Source: an uncultured Helicobacteraceae bacterium
GTDB lineage: Bacteria > Campylobacterota > Campylobacteria > Campylobacterales > UBA6016
Length of the DNA stretch: 16,289 nt
Direction: 5' to 3'
Assembly: GCA_937973585.1 (NCBI GenBank)
Contig: CALJKN010000164.1
Span: forward strand, 1 to 16,289
This document shows, piece by piece, positions 1 to 5,704 of this stretch. Under the pieces are notes generated by a model. It had not been told where the DNA came from and did no database searches. It worked only from the letters and a program-made list of their open reading frames with translations. The number at the start of each line of letters is the position of its first letter. Positions within the stretch are counted from its first letter, which is position 1. Both the position numbers and the translations under genes were made by a program.

Positions 1-335
1 GCATCTAGCTTGTGCGCATTCATTACCGTCTCGATGGAGTCCGCTATCAGCTCACGACTCGGCAGGGAGTAGAGCATCCCGTCGTGCCCCATCGCTATAC
101 CGTCATCCACGCCGATGGTGTTAAACTCAAAAGGGACGCCGCCCGCTTCTCGTATCGCCTCTTTGACTATCCTACCGTACTCTTGAAGGAAAAAATGCCC
201 CGGAATGATGTCTATATGGCTGTTCGCCACACCGATGAACGGCTTGTCAAAATCCTCATCTTTTAGTCCCGTTGCTCTTAGCAAACTTCTATGCGGGGTC
301 TTCTCCCACCCTTTTTTGATTGTATCGCTTCTCAT
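1..335 (-). CDS. ilvD: Dihydroxy-acid dehydratase IlvD, N-terminal part (gene runs off the left edge)
   Basis: The reverse strand from ATG at 335 reads without a stop to base 1 (111 complete codons). It begins M-R-S-D-T-I-K-K-G-W and contains F-I-G-V-A-N-S, P-G-H-F, F-N-T-I-G-V-D-D-G-I-A-M-G-H and L-Y-S-L-P-S-R-E-L-I-A-D-S. These are hallmark N-terminal segments of the IlvD/Edd family. IlvD is the cytosolic Fe-S enzyme that dehydrates dihydroxy-acids to the 2-keto acids leading to valine, isoleucine and leucine. An AGGA ribosome site lies just upstream of the ATG (GTTAGGACGATAG-ATG on the minus strand). The gene is divergent from the leuA leader transcript and shares its 80-base intergenic region, so the two branched-chain genes are probably co-controlled there. 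Only the first fifth or so of the protein is in the window; the Cys ligands of the cluster are not seen. The identification is secure. Confidence 0.95.
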   Translation of the reverse strand, partial: MRSDTIKKGWEKTPHRSLLRATGLKDEDFDKPFIGVANSHIDIIPGHFFLQEYGRIVKEAIREAGGVPFEFNTIGVDDGIAMGHDGMLYSLPSRELIADSIETVMNAHKLD

Positions 336-357
336 CTATCGTCCTAACGAAAAAATT

Positions 358-387
358 TTGACAAATTATACAAAAGGGCGATATAAT
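358..387 (+). promoter_or_regulatory. Strong sigma-70 type promoter for the leuA leader
   Basis: TTGACA at 358-363 and TATAAT at 382-387 are separated by 18 bases, both perfect consensus hexamers. Transcription should start near 394, about 25 bases before the leader ORF. An inverted repeat GGCGA-N7-TCGCC (377-381 and 389-393) brackets the -10 box and could be an operator. On the opposite strand a TATAAT (bases 370 to 365) directly abuts this -35 box and is a candidate -10 for ilvD, so divergent promoters would overlap. Confidence 0.85.
365..370 (-). promoter_or_regulatory. Candidate -10 box of the divergent ilvD promoter
   Basis: Read on the minus strand this is TATAAT, about 30 bases upstream of the ilvD ATG at 335. 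No convincing -35 hexamer is visible at 16-18 bases, which would not be unusual in Campylobacterota, where -35 boxes are often weak. It lies immediately next to the rightward -35 box at 358-363, so occupancy of one promoter would be expected to hinder the other. Confidence 0.4.
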
Positions 388-418
388 TTCGCCACTAAAA
401 CTAACAAAGGAGCAGAAA

Positions 419-502
419 ATGCGAAACACATACACACCGCAATACAACTTTACAAAAGCCGTTTCTTCACTGCTCCTGCTCTGCCTCTCAACACTACTGT
501 AA
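419..502 (+). CDS. leuL: Leucine-rich leader peptide upstream of leuA (putative attenuator leader, 27 aa)
   Basis: A short ORF with a good ribosome site (AAAGGAGC, then 6 bases, then ATG at 419) begins about 25 bases downstream of a consensus promoter. It encodes 27 residues and ends at TAA 500-502. Its C-terminus reads L-L-L-L-C-L-S-T-L-L: seven of the last ten codons are leucine (CTG CTC CTG CTC ... CTC ... CTA CTG). All use the CTN box rather than the TTA/TTG codons an AT-leaning genome would be expected to favour. Position directly ahead of leuA, together with a downstream hairpin region and T-run, matches the organisation of classical Leu leader peptides. By analogy, ribosome stalling at Leu codons when charged tRNA-Leu is scarce would favour readthrough into leuA. 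The symbol is assigned by analogy. An alternative is the signal-peptide stub of a broken exported protein; the context makes this less likely. Confidence 0.75.
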   Translation: MRNTYTPQYNFTKAVSSLLLLCLSTLL

Positions 503-522
503 AACACAACCATCAAAATTAA

Positions 523-558
523 TTCTCAAATCTTAGAGCAAAGCTCCAAGATTAGGTC
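523..558 (+). repeat. Dispersed hairpin repeat, copy A
   Basis: TTCTCAAATCTT (523-534) and GATTAGGTC (550-558) recur in the same order, orientation and almost the same spacing at 13342-13376. The sequence between them is also alike (AGCA..GCTC). The hairpin pairing of AATCTT with AAGATT is kept in the second copy as AATCTT with GGGATT through G-U pairs. A weaker third likeness is at 3323-3360. No known family is recognised. Confidence 0.6.
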
Positions 559-594
559 CTCAGCGGACGGCTCTCGCAGCTAGCTGCTCTTTTT
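529..594 (+). terminator. Putative leuA attenuator: competing hairpins and T-run
   Basis: Bases 529-553 form a hairpin of 10 base pairs with one A-C mismatch and an AAA loop (AATCTT-A-GAGC / GCTC-C-AAGATT). Further on, the palindrome GCAGCTAGCTGC (576-587) is followed by TCTTTTT (588-594), resembling a short intrinsic terminator. GGTCCT (555-560) can pair with AGGACC (595-600) around it. The segment AGAGCA (535-540) is complementary to TGCTCT inside the Leu codons (477-482), to GCTC (543-546), to GCTCT (570-574) and to TGCTCT before the T-run (585-590). It could therefore act as a switch strand. The exact terminator/antiterminator assignment is inference; the GC stem is short (4 bp with a 4-base loop unless extended). 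Confidence 0.5.
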
Positions 595-684
595 AGGACC
601 ATTTGAATTTGTAATTATCTAAAAACTGTGCCCATCAAAGGGGTCAAATATACATTTTTATTGTCAAAAATTTGGAGAAAAACA

Positions 685-2004
685 ATGAACCATACAAAAT
701 ATAAACCATATCCTATTGTCAAAAACATACAAAGAGAGTGGCCAAGCCACCAAATTACATATGCGCCGATATATTGTTCGGTGGATTTGAGAGACGGCAA
801 TCAGGCGTTACAAAACCCGCTTACTATAGAGCAAAAAATAGAGTATTTTAGAGTGTTAGCAGGGATGGGATTTAAACATATCGAAATCAGCTATCCGAGC
901 GCATCTGACACAGACTTTGAATTCACTAGACGAATCATAGAAGAGGATATTGCGCCGGACGATGTCTGGTTGCAGGTGCTTATCCCTGCACGCCGAGAGC
1001 TTATCGAAAGGAGCGTGGAGGCGATGAGAGGAGCCAAGAGGGCGATATTTCACTTGTACAATCCAACAAGCGAATTTCAGCGCAAAAATGTTTTTGCCAA
1101 AAGCGATGAAGAGATTATTGCGATGGCTGTTCGCGGGATAAAAGCCTTGAAAGAGCTTACGGCAAATTTTGACGGCGAAGTAATGTTTGAATATACGCCG
1201 GAAAGCTTTTCGCAAACATCTTTGGAGTTTGCTGCCGCAATTTGCAACGCCGTCATAGATGAAGTAGAGCCGTCAAAAGAGCGCAAGATGATAATCAACT
1301 TGCCAAACACAATGGAAGCTTGCACACCAAACATTTATGCCGATAGGGTCGAGTGGATGTGTAAAAATTTGAAAAATAGAGAGGCTGTCATCGTCAGTGT
1401 CCATCCGCACAACGATAGGGGGACTGCGGTAGCCTCCGCCGAGATGGCATTGCTTGCTGGAGCGGACAGGGTCGAGGGGACATTATTTGGGAACGGCGAG
1501 AGAGCGGGAAATTTGGATTTGGTGACTTTGGCTTTCAATATTTACTCACAAGGTATCGACCCTGCATTGAGCTTATCGCACATAGACGAGGTTAAAGAGT
1601 TTGTGGAGCAAATCACGGGCATAGCTACACACATTCGCCATCCATACGCCGGAGAGATGATATTTACGGCTTTTAGCGGAGGACATCAGGATGCCATCAA
1701 AAAAGGGCTTGATGCACACAAAAACACGGACGGCGCACATTGGGAAGTGCCGTATTTGCCGATAGACCCGATGGATATAAAAAGGGGCTTTGAGAAAGTT
1801 GTACGGATAAATTCGCAATCAGGCAAAGGGGGTGCGGCTTTTATAGTAAAGGAGTTTTTAGGGATCGAGCTTGACGAAAAAAACAAAAAAGAGTTTGGAA
1901 AAGTAGTCAAAAAACAGAGCGACAAGGAGAAAAAAGAGCTTGATCCCGCACAGATTGTCGCCCTTTATAGAGTTTATGCCTCCGAGAACTTATCGGCTCT
2001 ATAG
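685..2004 (+). CDS. leuA: 2-isopropylmalate synthase, lacking the C-terminal regulatory domain
   Basis: The enzyme condenses acetyl-CoA with 2-ketoisovalerate, the committed step of leucine synthesis. From ATG 685 (TTGGAG seven bases upstream) it has 439 residues. The N-terminus (K-Y-K-P-Y-P-I-V, W-P-S, A-P-I-Y-C-S-V-D-L-R-D-G-N-Q-A-L) is of the actinobacterial/yeast LeuA type, not the E. coli type. Catalytic features visible: R36-D37 of the DLRDGNQA motif, the metal-binding H240-P-H242-N-D, and G-N-G-E-R-A-G-N around 269-276. The TIM-barrel is followed by the linker subdomains (H-I-R-H-P-Y-A-G and S-G-K-G-G). The protein stops at S-E-N-L-S-A-L, where family members of about 550-640 residues continue into the LeuA dimerisation/allosteric domain, so leucine feedback inhibition is probably absent. 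A GTG at 628 is in frame but lacks a ribosome site and would add 19 residues of unlikely sequence. The 3' end overlaps convergent amrA by 31 bases. Confidence 0.93.
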   Translation: MNHTKYKPYPIVKNIQREWPSHQITYAPIYCSVDLRDGNQALQNPLTIEQKIEYFRVLAGMGFKHIEISYPSASDTDFEFTRRIIEEDIAPDDVWLQVLIPARRELIERSVEAMRGAKRAIFHLYNPTSEFQRKNVFAKSDEEIIAMAVRGIKALKELTANFDGEVMFEYTPESFSQTSLEFAAAICNAVIDEVEPSKERKMIINLPNTMEACTPNIYADRVEWMCKNLKNREAVIVSVHPHNDRGTAVASAEMALLAGADRVEGTLFGNGERAGNLDLVTLAFNIYSQGIDPALSLSHIDEVKEFVEQITGIATHIRHPYAGEMIFTAFSGGHQDAIKKGLDAHKNTDGAHWEVPYLPIDPMDIKRGFEKVVRINSQSGKGGAAFIVKEFLGIELDEKNKKEFGKVVKKQSDKEKKELDPAQIVALYRVYASENLSAL

Positions 2005-2531
2005 GAGTAAACCTCCAACTTTCCGTTTTTCCAAAAGTCGGATTCGAGTCCGGCTTTTTGGCAGAGGCGGGAGAGGAAATCCTCTTTTTTCGGTATCTCT
2101 TCCCATACGGACGGCAAAAATGTAGCTTGATAATCTCCGTATTTGATGATTAACCCATCAACCCCTGCCGTTATCTTTGAGAGTAGTTCGGCTCCGTTTT
2201 TGTAAGCGATTTCGGATGGGGTCGTTAGTATTGATACCTCTATTTTGACGGTTGTAAGCTCTTGAACCGTCAAGGGTGGAAATCTAGGGTCTCTAAAAGC
2301 ACTTGAAATAGAGTTTTCTACGATATCTTCAAACAAGCTTCTATACGGTATCAATGAACCTATGCAACCCCTTAGCGATTTATCCCTATTTTTTAGTGTC
2401 ACAAATACCGCCCCAGGCTGTGAAAAAATATCCTGAAGCATATCGGCTCTTGCGGGCGGTGCGCCCAGTAGCTCGCTCTCAAGAGAGTTTCTGGCCAGCC
2501 TAAGAGCCGTCAGTTTCTCGTTTTCCGTCAT
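1974..2531 (-). CDS. amrA: AmmeMemoRadiSam system protein A (AMMECR1 domain)
   Basis: This 185-residue protein is almost entirely one AMMECR1 domain. It carries the invariant L-R-G-C-I-G at 53-58, then F-R-D-P-R-F-P-P-L and S-I-L-T-T-P, and further on V-D-G-L-I-I-K-Y-G-D-Y-Q-A-T-F-L-P-S-V-W. No signal peptide or membrane segment is seen, so it should be cytosolic. The ATG (2531-2529) overlaps the TGA of the upstream Memo gene by 4 bases, implying translational coupling. Families A and B co-occur in many bacteria and archaea with a radical SAM enzyme. The biochemical role of the bacterial set is not settled, and the radical SAM member is not in this window. The 3' end overlaps the convergent leuA end by 31 bases. 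Confidence 0.9.
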   Translation of the reverse strand: MTENEKLTALRLARNSLESELLGAPPARADMLQDIFSQPGAVFVTLKNRDKSLRGCIGSLIPYRSLFEDIVENSISSAFRDPRFPPLTVQELTTVKIEVSILTTPSEIAYKNGAELLSKITAGVDGLIIKYGDYQATFLPSVWEEIPKKEDFLSRLCQKAGLESDFWKNGKLEVYSYRADKFSEA

Positions 2532-3328
2532 TTGCCGTCCTCGTAAAAAATAAAACCGCCGTACCCGACCACTCTGTCACGGTCTCCACCGGCTTTTGCG
2601 CTTGTCCGGTAGTCTAACGTTTTTGATTTTAGGTTATGTTTAATTGCATATAGTGTGGCGGCGGCAATACCCACTATTCCGCATGCCTCGCATTTTGCCA
2701 AAGCGTCCATATTGAGTTTTTCAACCGCATTTATACAGTAGCCGTCTAGTTCGTTTGCGGTTTTTTCGTCATAATAGTGACTCAAGTCACTGCTAATAAG
2801 AGATATTTTGTCATCCCCGTCCAAAAAAAACTCAATCAAAGCCTCAATCTCCTCATACCCTATCTCACCGTAGACCACAGGCACTATGGAGAAATTTTTT
2901 AATGTTTTTTGCAAAAACGGGAGCTGAACCTCCAATGAGTGCTCAAATCTATGGGCATTATCCTCAATCTCCAAAAATCCAAACCGATTTGAGAGCCTTA
3001 GAGACTCATCCCTGTCAACCTCTATATTGCCTAGCGGTGTTTTGAAATAATCTGCGCCGGAGAGTGCCGCACCTTTTATATATACCCTATGGGAGGGGCC
3101 AAGAAGCAATATCTTGTATTTTTTATCTTGATCCAATGCTGATAGTTGACCGATGGTCTTTGCCGCACATTCGCCGCTATATACGTATCCGGCATGGGGG
3201 GAGATTAGGATTTTGGGACGTTGTGCGAACTTTGAACTATTTTTCAGAGAACTCTCAACAAAGTTTTCCAATACCGCTTTATCGTCCGGATAAAACATTC
3301 CGGCTACAGCCGCATCTCTAGCAATCAA
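2528..3328 (-). CDS. amrB: AmmeMemoRadiSam system protein B (Memo family)
   Basis: This 266-residue Memo-family protein is related in fold to class III extradiol dioxygenases (LigB). It begins M-I-A-R-D-A-A-V-A-G-M-F-Y-P, the usual Memo start, which supports a TTG start at 3328 with AAAGGAG five to six bases upstream; the next ATG would delete the conserved A-V-A-G. Visible motifs are I-S-P-H45-A-G-Y-V-Y-S-G, L-L-G-P-S-H80-R-V, F-E-H-S-L-E-V-Q-L-P-F-L, S-S-D-L-S-H-Y and G-D-R-D-R-V-V-G-Y-G-G. H45 and H80 appear to match the iron-ligand histidines of human MEMO1. The third ligand, a Cys in the human protein, does not seem to be present in the C-terminal segment, an alignment by eye. It is the first gene of a two-gene unit with amrA. 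Confidence 0.9.
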   Translation of the reverse strand: MIARDAAVAGMFYPDDKAVLENFVESSLKNSSKFAQRPKILISPHAGYVYSGECAAKTIGQLSALDQDKKYKILLLGPSHRVYIKGAALSGADYFKTPLGNIEVDRDESLRLSNRFGFLEIEDNAHRFEHSLEVQLPFLQKTLKNFSIVPVVYGEIGYEEIEALIEFFLDGDDKISLISSDLSHYYDEKTANELDGYCINAVEKLNMDALAKCEACGIVGIAAATLYAIKHNLKSKTLDYRTSAKAGGDRDRVVGYGGFIFYEDGK

Positions 3329-3503
3329 AGGAACTCCTTTATAGGGATTAGGTCTCCGAAGTACTAAAATTTATATTAAAAAAAATTCAATAAAAATTAT
3401 ATTAATGAAATATAACACAAACATTTTCTTAACAAATTTCGGTTAGAATCCCCAAAGCTCTGAAAAACAGAGGAATCTAAATAATAACACTGGAGAGTCT
3501 TAG
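3329..3503. promoter_or_regulatory. Divergent intergenic region between amrB and the BI-1 gene
   Basis: The region is very AT-rich. For the rightward gene a -10-like TTAGAAT lies at 3443-3449 with no clear -35. In the presumed 5' UTR, CTCTG-AAAAA-CAGAG (3458-3472) forms a small hairpin before the GGAG ribosome site (3492-3495). For leftward amrB a minus-strand TATAAT sits at 3401-3396. The bases at 3340-3352 (AGGGATTAGGTCT region) match a motif in two other places in the window. Confidence 0.45.
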
Positions 3504-4256
3504 ATGGGACTTTACGATAGGGACTACGCTAAAAATCCCCAAACTAATAACGGGTTGGAGAGAATCAACGATAGGTTTAATTACGATATGGGTAGCTCTG
3601 CCGAGTCTAGCCACGTAATTACGGATATCAATGCGTTTGTCAAAACGACGTATATGTACTTTGCGGCAAGCCTTATGGCCGGAACTGCCGGAGCGTATGC
3701 CGGTATGCAGGCGGCAGCTACGATAAAAAGCTTTTACTGGCCGCTTGTGATTTTAGAAATCGCCCTTATTTTCGGTCTAAATTTCGTCAGAAACAAACCG
3801 GGTATTAATGTTGCGGTATTGTTTGCATTTACGTTTATTAGCGGCCTTACACTTACACCGCTTCTAAGCAATATCCTTCACATGCCGGGCGGTGCCGGAA
3901 TCGTGACAAATGCATTTTTGATGACATCGGTTGCATTCGGCGGTCTCACTCTGTTTGCTATGAACACCAAAAAAGATTTTACGATGATGGGCAAGATGCT
4001 ATTTATCGCCCTAATCATTATGATTGTAGCCGGAGTTGTAAATATCTTTTTGGGTAGTCCGATACTTCAGCTGGTTTTGGCAGGGGCAGGCGCATTGCTG
4101 TTTAGCTTTTTTATACTATATGATACGCAAAATATCATCAACGGTGCTTACGACTCGCCTATCAGTGCAGCGGCAAGCCTATACCTTGATTTTCTGAATC
4201 TATTTGTATCACTCCTTCAAATCCTCGGAATATTCGGTGGAAGCAAAGAGGAGTAG
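3504..4256 (+). CDS. Bax inhibitor-1/YccA family integral membrane protein
   Basis: The 250-residue product has a polar N-terminus of about 45 residues followed by seven hydrophobic segments (near residues 47-72, 75-93, 95-115, 126-146, 154-177, 180-206, 216-246), the BI-1/YccA layout. The signature I-L-Y-D-T-Q near residue 207 and Y-L-D-F near 229 supply the two acidic residues that in this family (for example B. subtilis YetJ) form the pH-sensitive calcium-leak latch. It is expected in the inner membrane. Function in bacteria is poorly defined; stress or proteolysis-related roles (E. coli YccA with FtsH) are known from relatives. The start at ATG 3504 has GGAGAG 8 bases upstream. The 3' end overlaps the next gene, so the two are probably co-transcribed. 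Confidence 0.9.
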   Translation: MGLYDRDYAKNPQTNNGLERINDRFNYDMGSSAESSHVITDINAFVKTTYMYFAASLMAGTAGAYAGMQAAATIKSFYWPLVILEIALIFGLNFVRNKPGINVAVLFAFTFISGLTLTPLLSNILHMPGGAGIVTNAFLMTSVAFGGLTLFAMNTKKDFTMMGKMLFIALIIMIVAGVVNIFLGSPILQLVLAGAGALLFSFFILYDTQNIINGAYDSPISAAASLYLDFLNLFVSLLQILGIFGGSKEE

Positions 4257-4662
4257 CCTCGATTCGGCAAGCCTATTACGGCTTGTCGATGCCAATCTAA
4301 ACCGCCTAAAAGAGGGGATAAGGGTTGTAGAGGATATATGCAGATTCGTCTACGAACTAAAAGATGAAGCCTCAAAACTAAAAACTATCAGACACTCAGC
4401 CAAAACATCACATCTACTGGAGGCGCTAAGTCACAGAGATATCATCGGCGATATACTAAAAACCACGACACCTGACGAGAAAAAACGTGAAAGTATCACG
4501 GCCGTCGTAATAGCAAACTTCAAAAGAGCAGAGGAATCGGCAAGAGCTTTGGAGGAGTGTCTAAAGCTTATAGATACCGCAGAAGCGGAAAAATTCAAAC
4601 AAATCAGATATGCCCTCTACGATGTCGAAAAATCGTTTTTCGAGAAACTCCCAACCGCATAA
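4237..4662 (+). CDS. thiD2: Stand-alone ThiD2-type hydroxymethylpyrimidine-phosphate kinase
   Basis: The core reads L-L-R-L-V-D-A-N-L-N-R-L-K-E-G-I-R-V-V-E-D-I-C-R-F, then R-H, H-R-D-I-I-G-D, A-N-F-K-R-A-E-E-S-A-R-A-L-E-E and I-R-Y-A-L-Y-D-V-E-K. This is the all-helical domain usually found fused in front of ThiE and recognised as ThiD2, an alternative HMP-P kinase of thiamin synthesis. Many databases label it thiamine-phosphate pyrophosphorylase because of the fusion, but no ThiE barrel is present here: the protein is 141 residues. The start is uncertain. GTG 4237 (GGA seven bases upstream) is preferred; TTG 4204 is also in frame without a visible ribosome site. Either start lies inside the BI-1 gene, giving an overlap of 20-53 bases. 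The 3' end overlaps convergent bioC by 46 bases. Confidence 0.8.
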   Translation: MEAKRSSLDSASLLRLVDANLNRLKEGIRVVEDICRFVYELKDEASKLKTIRHSAKTSHLLEALSHRDIIGDILKTTTPDEKKRESITAVVIANFKRAEESARALEECLKLIDTAEAEKFKQIRYALYDVEKSFFEKLPTA

Positions 4663-5333
4663 AATACTTCAAACTCTAATACGTTGGGGCCGCTCTCATA
4701 CAATCTCTTTCCCTCTTTATACCCTATTTCGTTTCTTTTGCCGGATACCCCGGTCTGCTTTATAAATCTCACGGCATCAGCTCCGCTCTCAAAACTTTTG
4801 GTAAAAATCTCACTTTTAAACTCCGATATTTTGTACTTTGATAAAATATTTTTTAGTTGCAGTGTTGACGGCAAAAAGCTTTTAATCTCCAAAAATTTAT
4901 TGACCGAATCAAATGTTTTATCTGTAAATATAGAGACTGCAAACGTAGAGCTTATTTTTGAATATCTCTCAAAAAACAGCTCTAAGCTTTTTGACCATTG
5001 AAGAGCCGAAGATGAGACCAACAAATCATACTTAGAAGAATGGGCGGTTATCTCAGTTATCGTAGTAGGGTCGTCAAAATCTCCATTGATGACGTAAACA
5101 CCGTTTGTTATCGGGTGTAAAGCGCACATTCTAGGACTCAAATCGCATGCCGTAAACATATCGGACTCTATTATCCCGCTCTTAAAGACCGCTCCGTCAC
5201 CGCACCCCATATCAAGCACCGAACGGTAGTGTCTAGCAGGTAGCATTTTTAAGAGTTTTTCGGCAACTTCGGTCTGTATCTCTCTATTTTTTAGATACCC
5301 TTGTGCAAACCTATCAAACTCGCTCACAAACAT
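4617..5333 (-). CDS. bioC: BioC-like malonyl-ACP O-methyltransferase
   Basis: This 238-residue class I SAM-dependent methyltransferase has motif I V-L-D-M-G-C-G-D-G (39-47), an acidic D-L-S-P after the second strand, and S-S-S-A-L-Q-W after the fourth. A-L-Q-W at this place is typical of BioC, as is the opening F-D-R-F-A-Q-G-Y resembling F-x-R-A-A-x-x-Y. BioC methylates malonyl-ACP so that fatty acid synthesis can build the pimelate chain for biotin. No other biotin gene is in the window, so the assignment rests on motifs alone; a different small-molecule methyltransferase is possible. ATG 5333 has no strong ribosome site. A minus-strand TATAAT at 5379-5374 could be its -10. Confidence 0.7.
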   Translation of the reverse strand: MFVSEFDRFAQGYLKNREIQTEVAEKLLKMLPARHYRSVLDMGCGDGAVFKSGIIESDMFTACDLSPRMCALHPITNGVYVINGDFDDPTTITEITAHSSKYDLLVSSSALQWSKSLELFFERYSKISSTFAVSIFTDKTFDSVNKFLEIKSFLPSTLQLKNILSKYKISEFKSEIFTKSFESGADAVRFIKQTGVSGKRNEIGYKEGKRLYESGPNVLEFEVFYAVGSFSKNDFSTS

Positions 5334-5352
5334 TGCATACTTTCAAACTTCT

Positions 5353-5381
5353 TTGGCTAAAATTAAAGCCTTAATTATAGC
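5353..5381 (+). promoter_or_regulatory. Putative promoter of the secG-frr-pyrE operon
   Basis: TTGGCT (5353-5358) and TATAGC (5376-5381) are 17 bases apart, with the likely start about 25 bases before the secG ATG. The -10 overlaps the ATTATA (5374-5379) that would serve the divergent bioC gene, so the 77-base gap holds both promoters. AAGGGA (5398-5403) is the secG ribosome site. Confidence 0.5.
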
Positions 5382-5410
5382 CTTTTTCAAGCTTCTAAGG
5401 GAATTTAAAA

Positions 5411-5701
5411 ATGATAAATCTTTCGATCGGACTCCAATTTGTACTTGCAATTATGCTCTCCATAGCCGTATTGCTCCAAAAAAGCTCATCAATAGGGTTA
5501 GGTGCTTATAGCGGTAGCAACGAATCAATGTTTGGAGCCAAAGGGCCTGCCGGATTTTTGGCAAAAGCGACTTTTGCTATCGGTCTTATTTTTATCGTAA
5601 ATACCGTGTTTTTGACGTACTACTTTAACAAGCAAAAACATACGTCGGTTATCGATACGGTAAAAGTGCTCACACCTACACAAACACCGGCCGCTAAATA
5701 A
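5411..5701 (+). CDS. secG: Protein-export membrane protein SecG
   Basis: The 96-residue product has two hydrophobic segments (about 3-22 and 52-71). They are separated by L-L-Q-K-S-S-S-I-G-L-G-A-Y-S-G-S, F-G-A-K-G and F-L-A-K-A-T, the conserved SecG loop. SecG is an accessory subunit of the SecYEG translocon in the inner membrane. The C-terminal tail is Thr/Pro/Ala-rich, common in epsilonproteobacterial SecG. It is the first gene of a tightly packed run ending at the MFS gene; the following gene starts 3 bases after its stop. Confidence 0.95.
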   Translation: MINLSIGLQFVLAIMLSIAVLLQKSSSIGLGAYSGSNESMFGAKGPAGFLAKATFAIGLIFIVNTVFLTYYFNKQKHTSVIDTVKVLTPTQTPAAK

Positions 5702-5704
5702 TTT

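Noticed and set aside
12..266. 84-residue rightward frame
   Set aside because: It is the antisense of the clear ilvD N-terminal coding sequence.
205..522. 105-residue rightward frame crossing the ilvD-leuA gap
   Set aside because: It begins antisense to ilvD and crosses the consensus promoter in a different frame from the leader peptide; no ribosome site.
628..684. In-frame GTG start at 628 extending leuA by 19 residues
   Set aside because: No ribosome site before it, whereas ATG 685 has TTGGAG at good distance and family members begin close to this point.
500..684. T-box riboswitch in front of leuA
   Set aside because: No T-box consensus (AGGGTGG-type) is present, and the Leu-rich leader ORF explains the region better.
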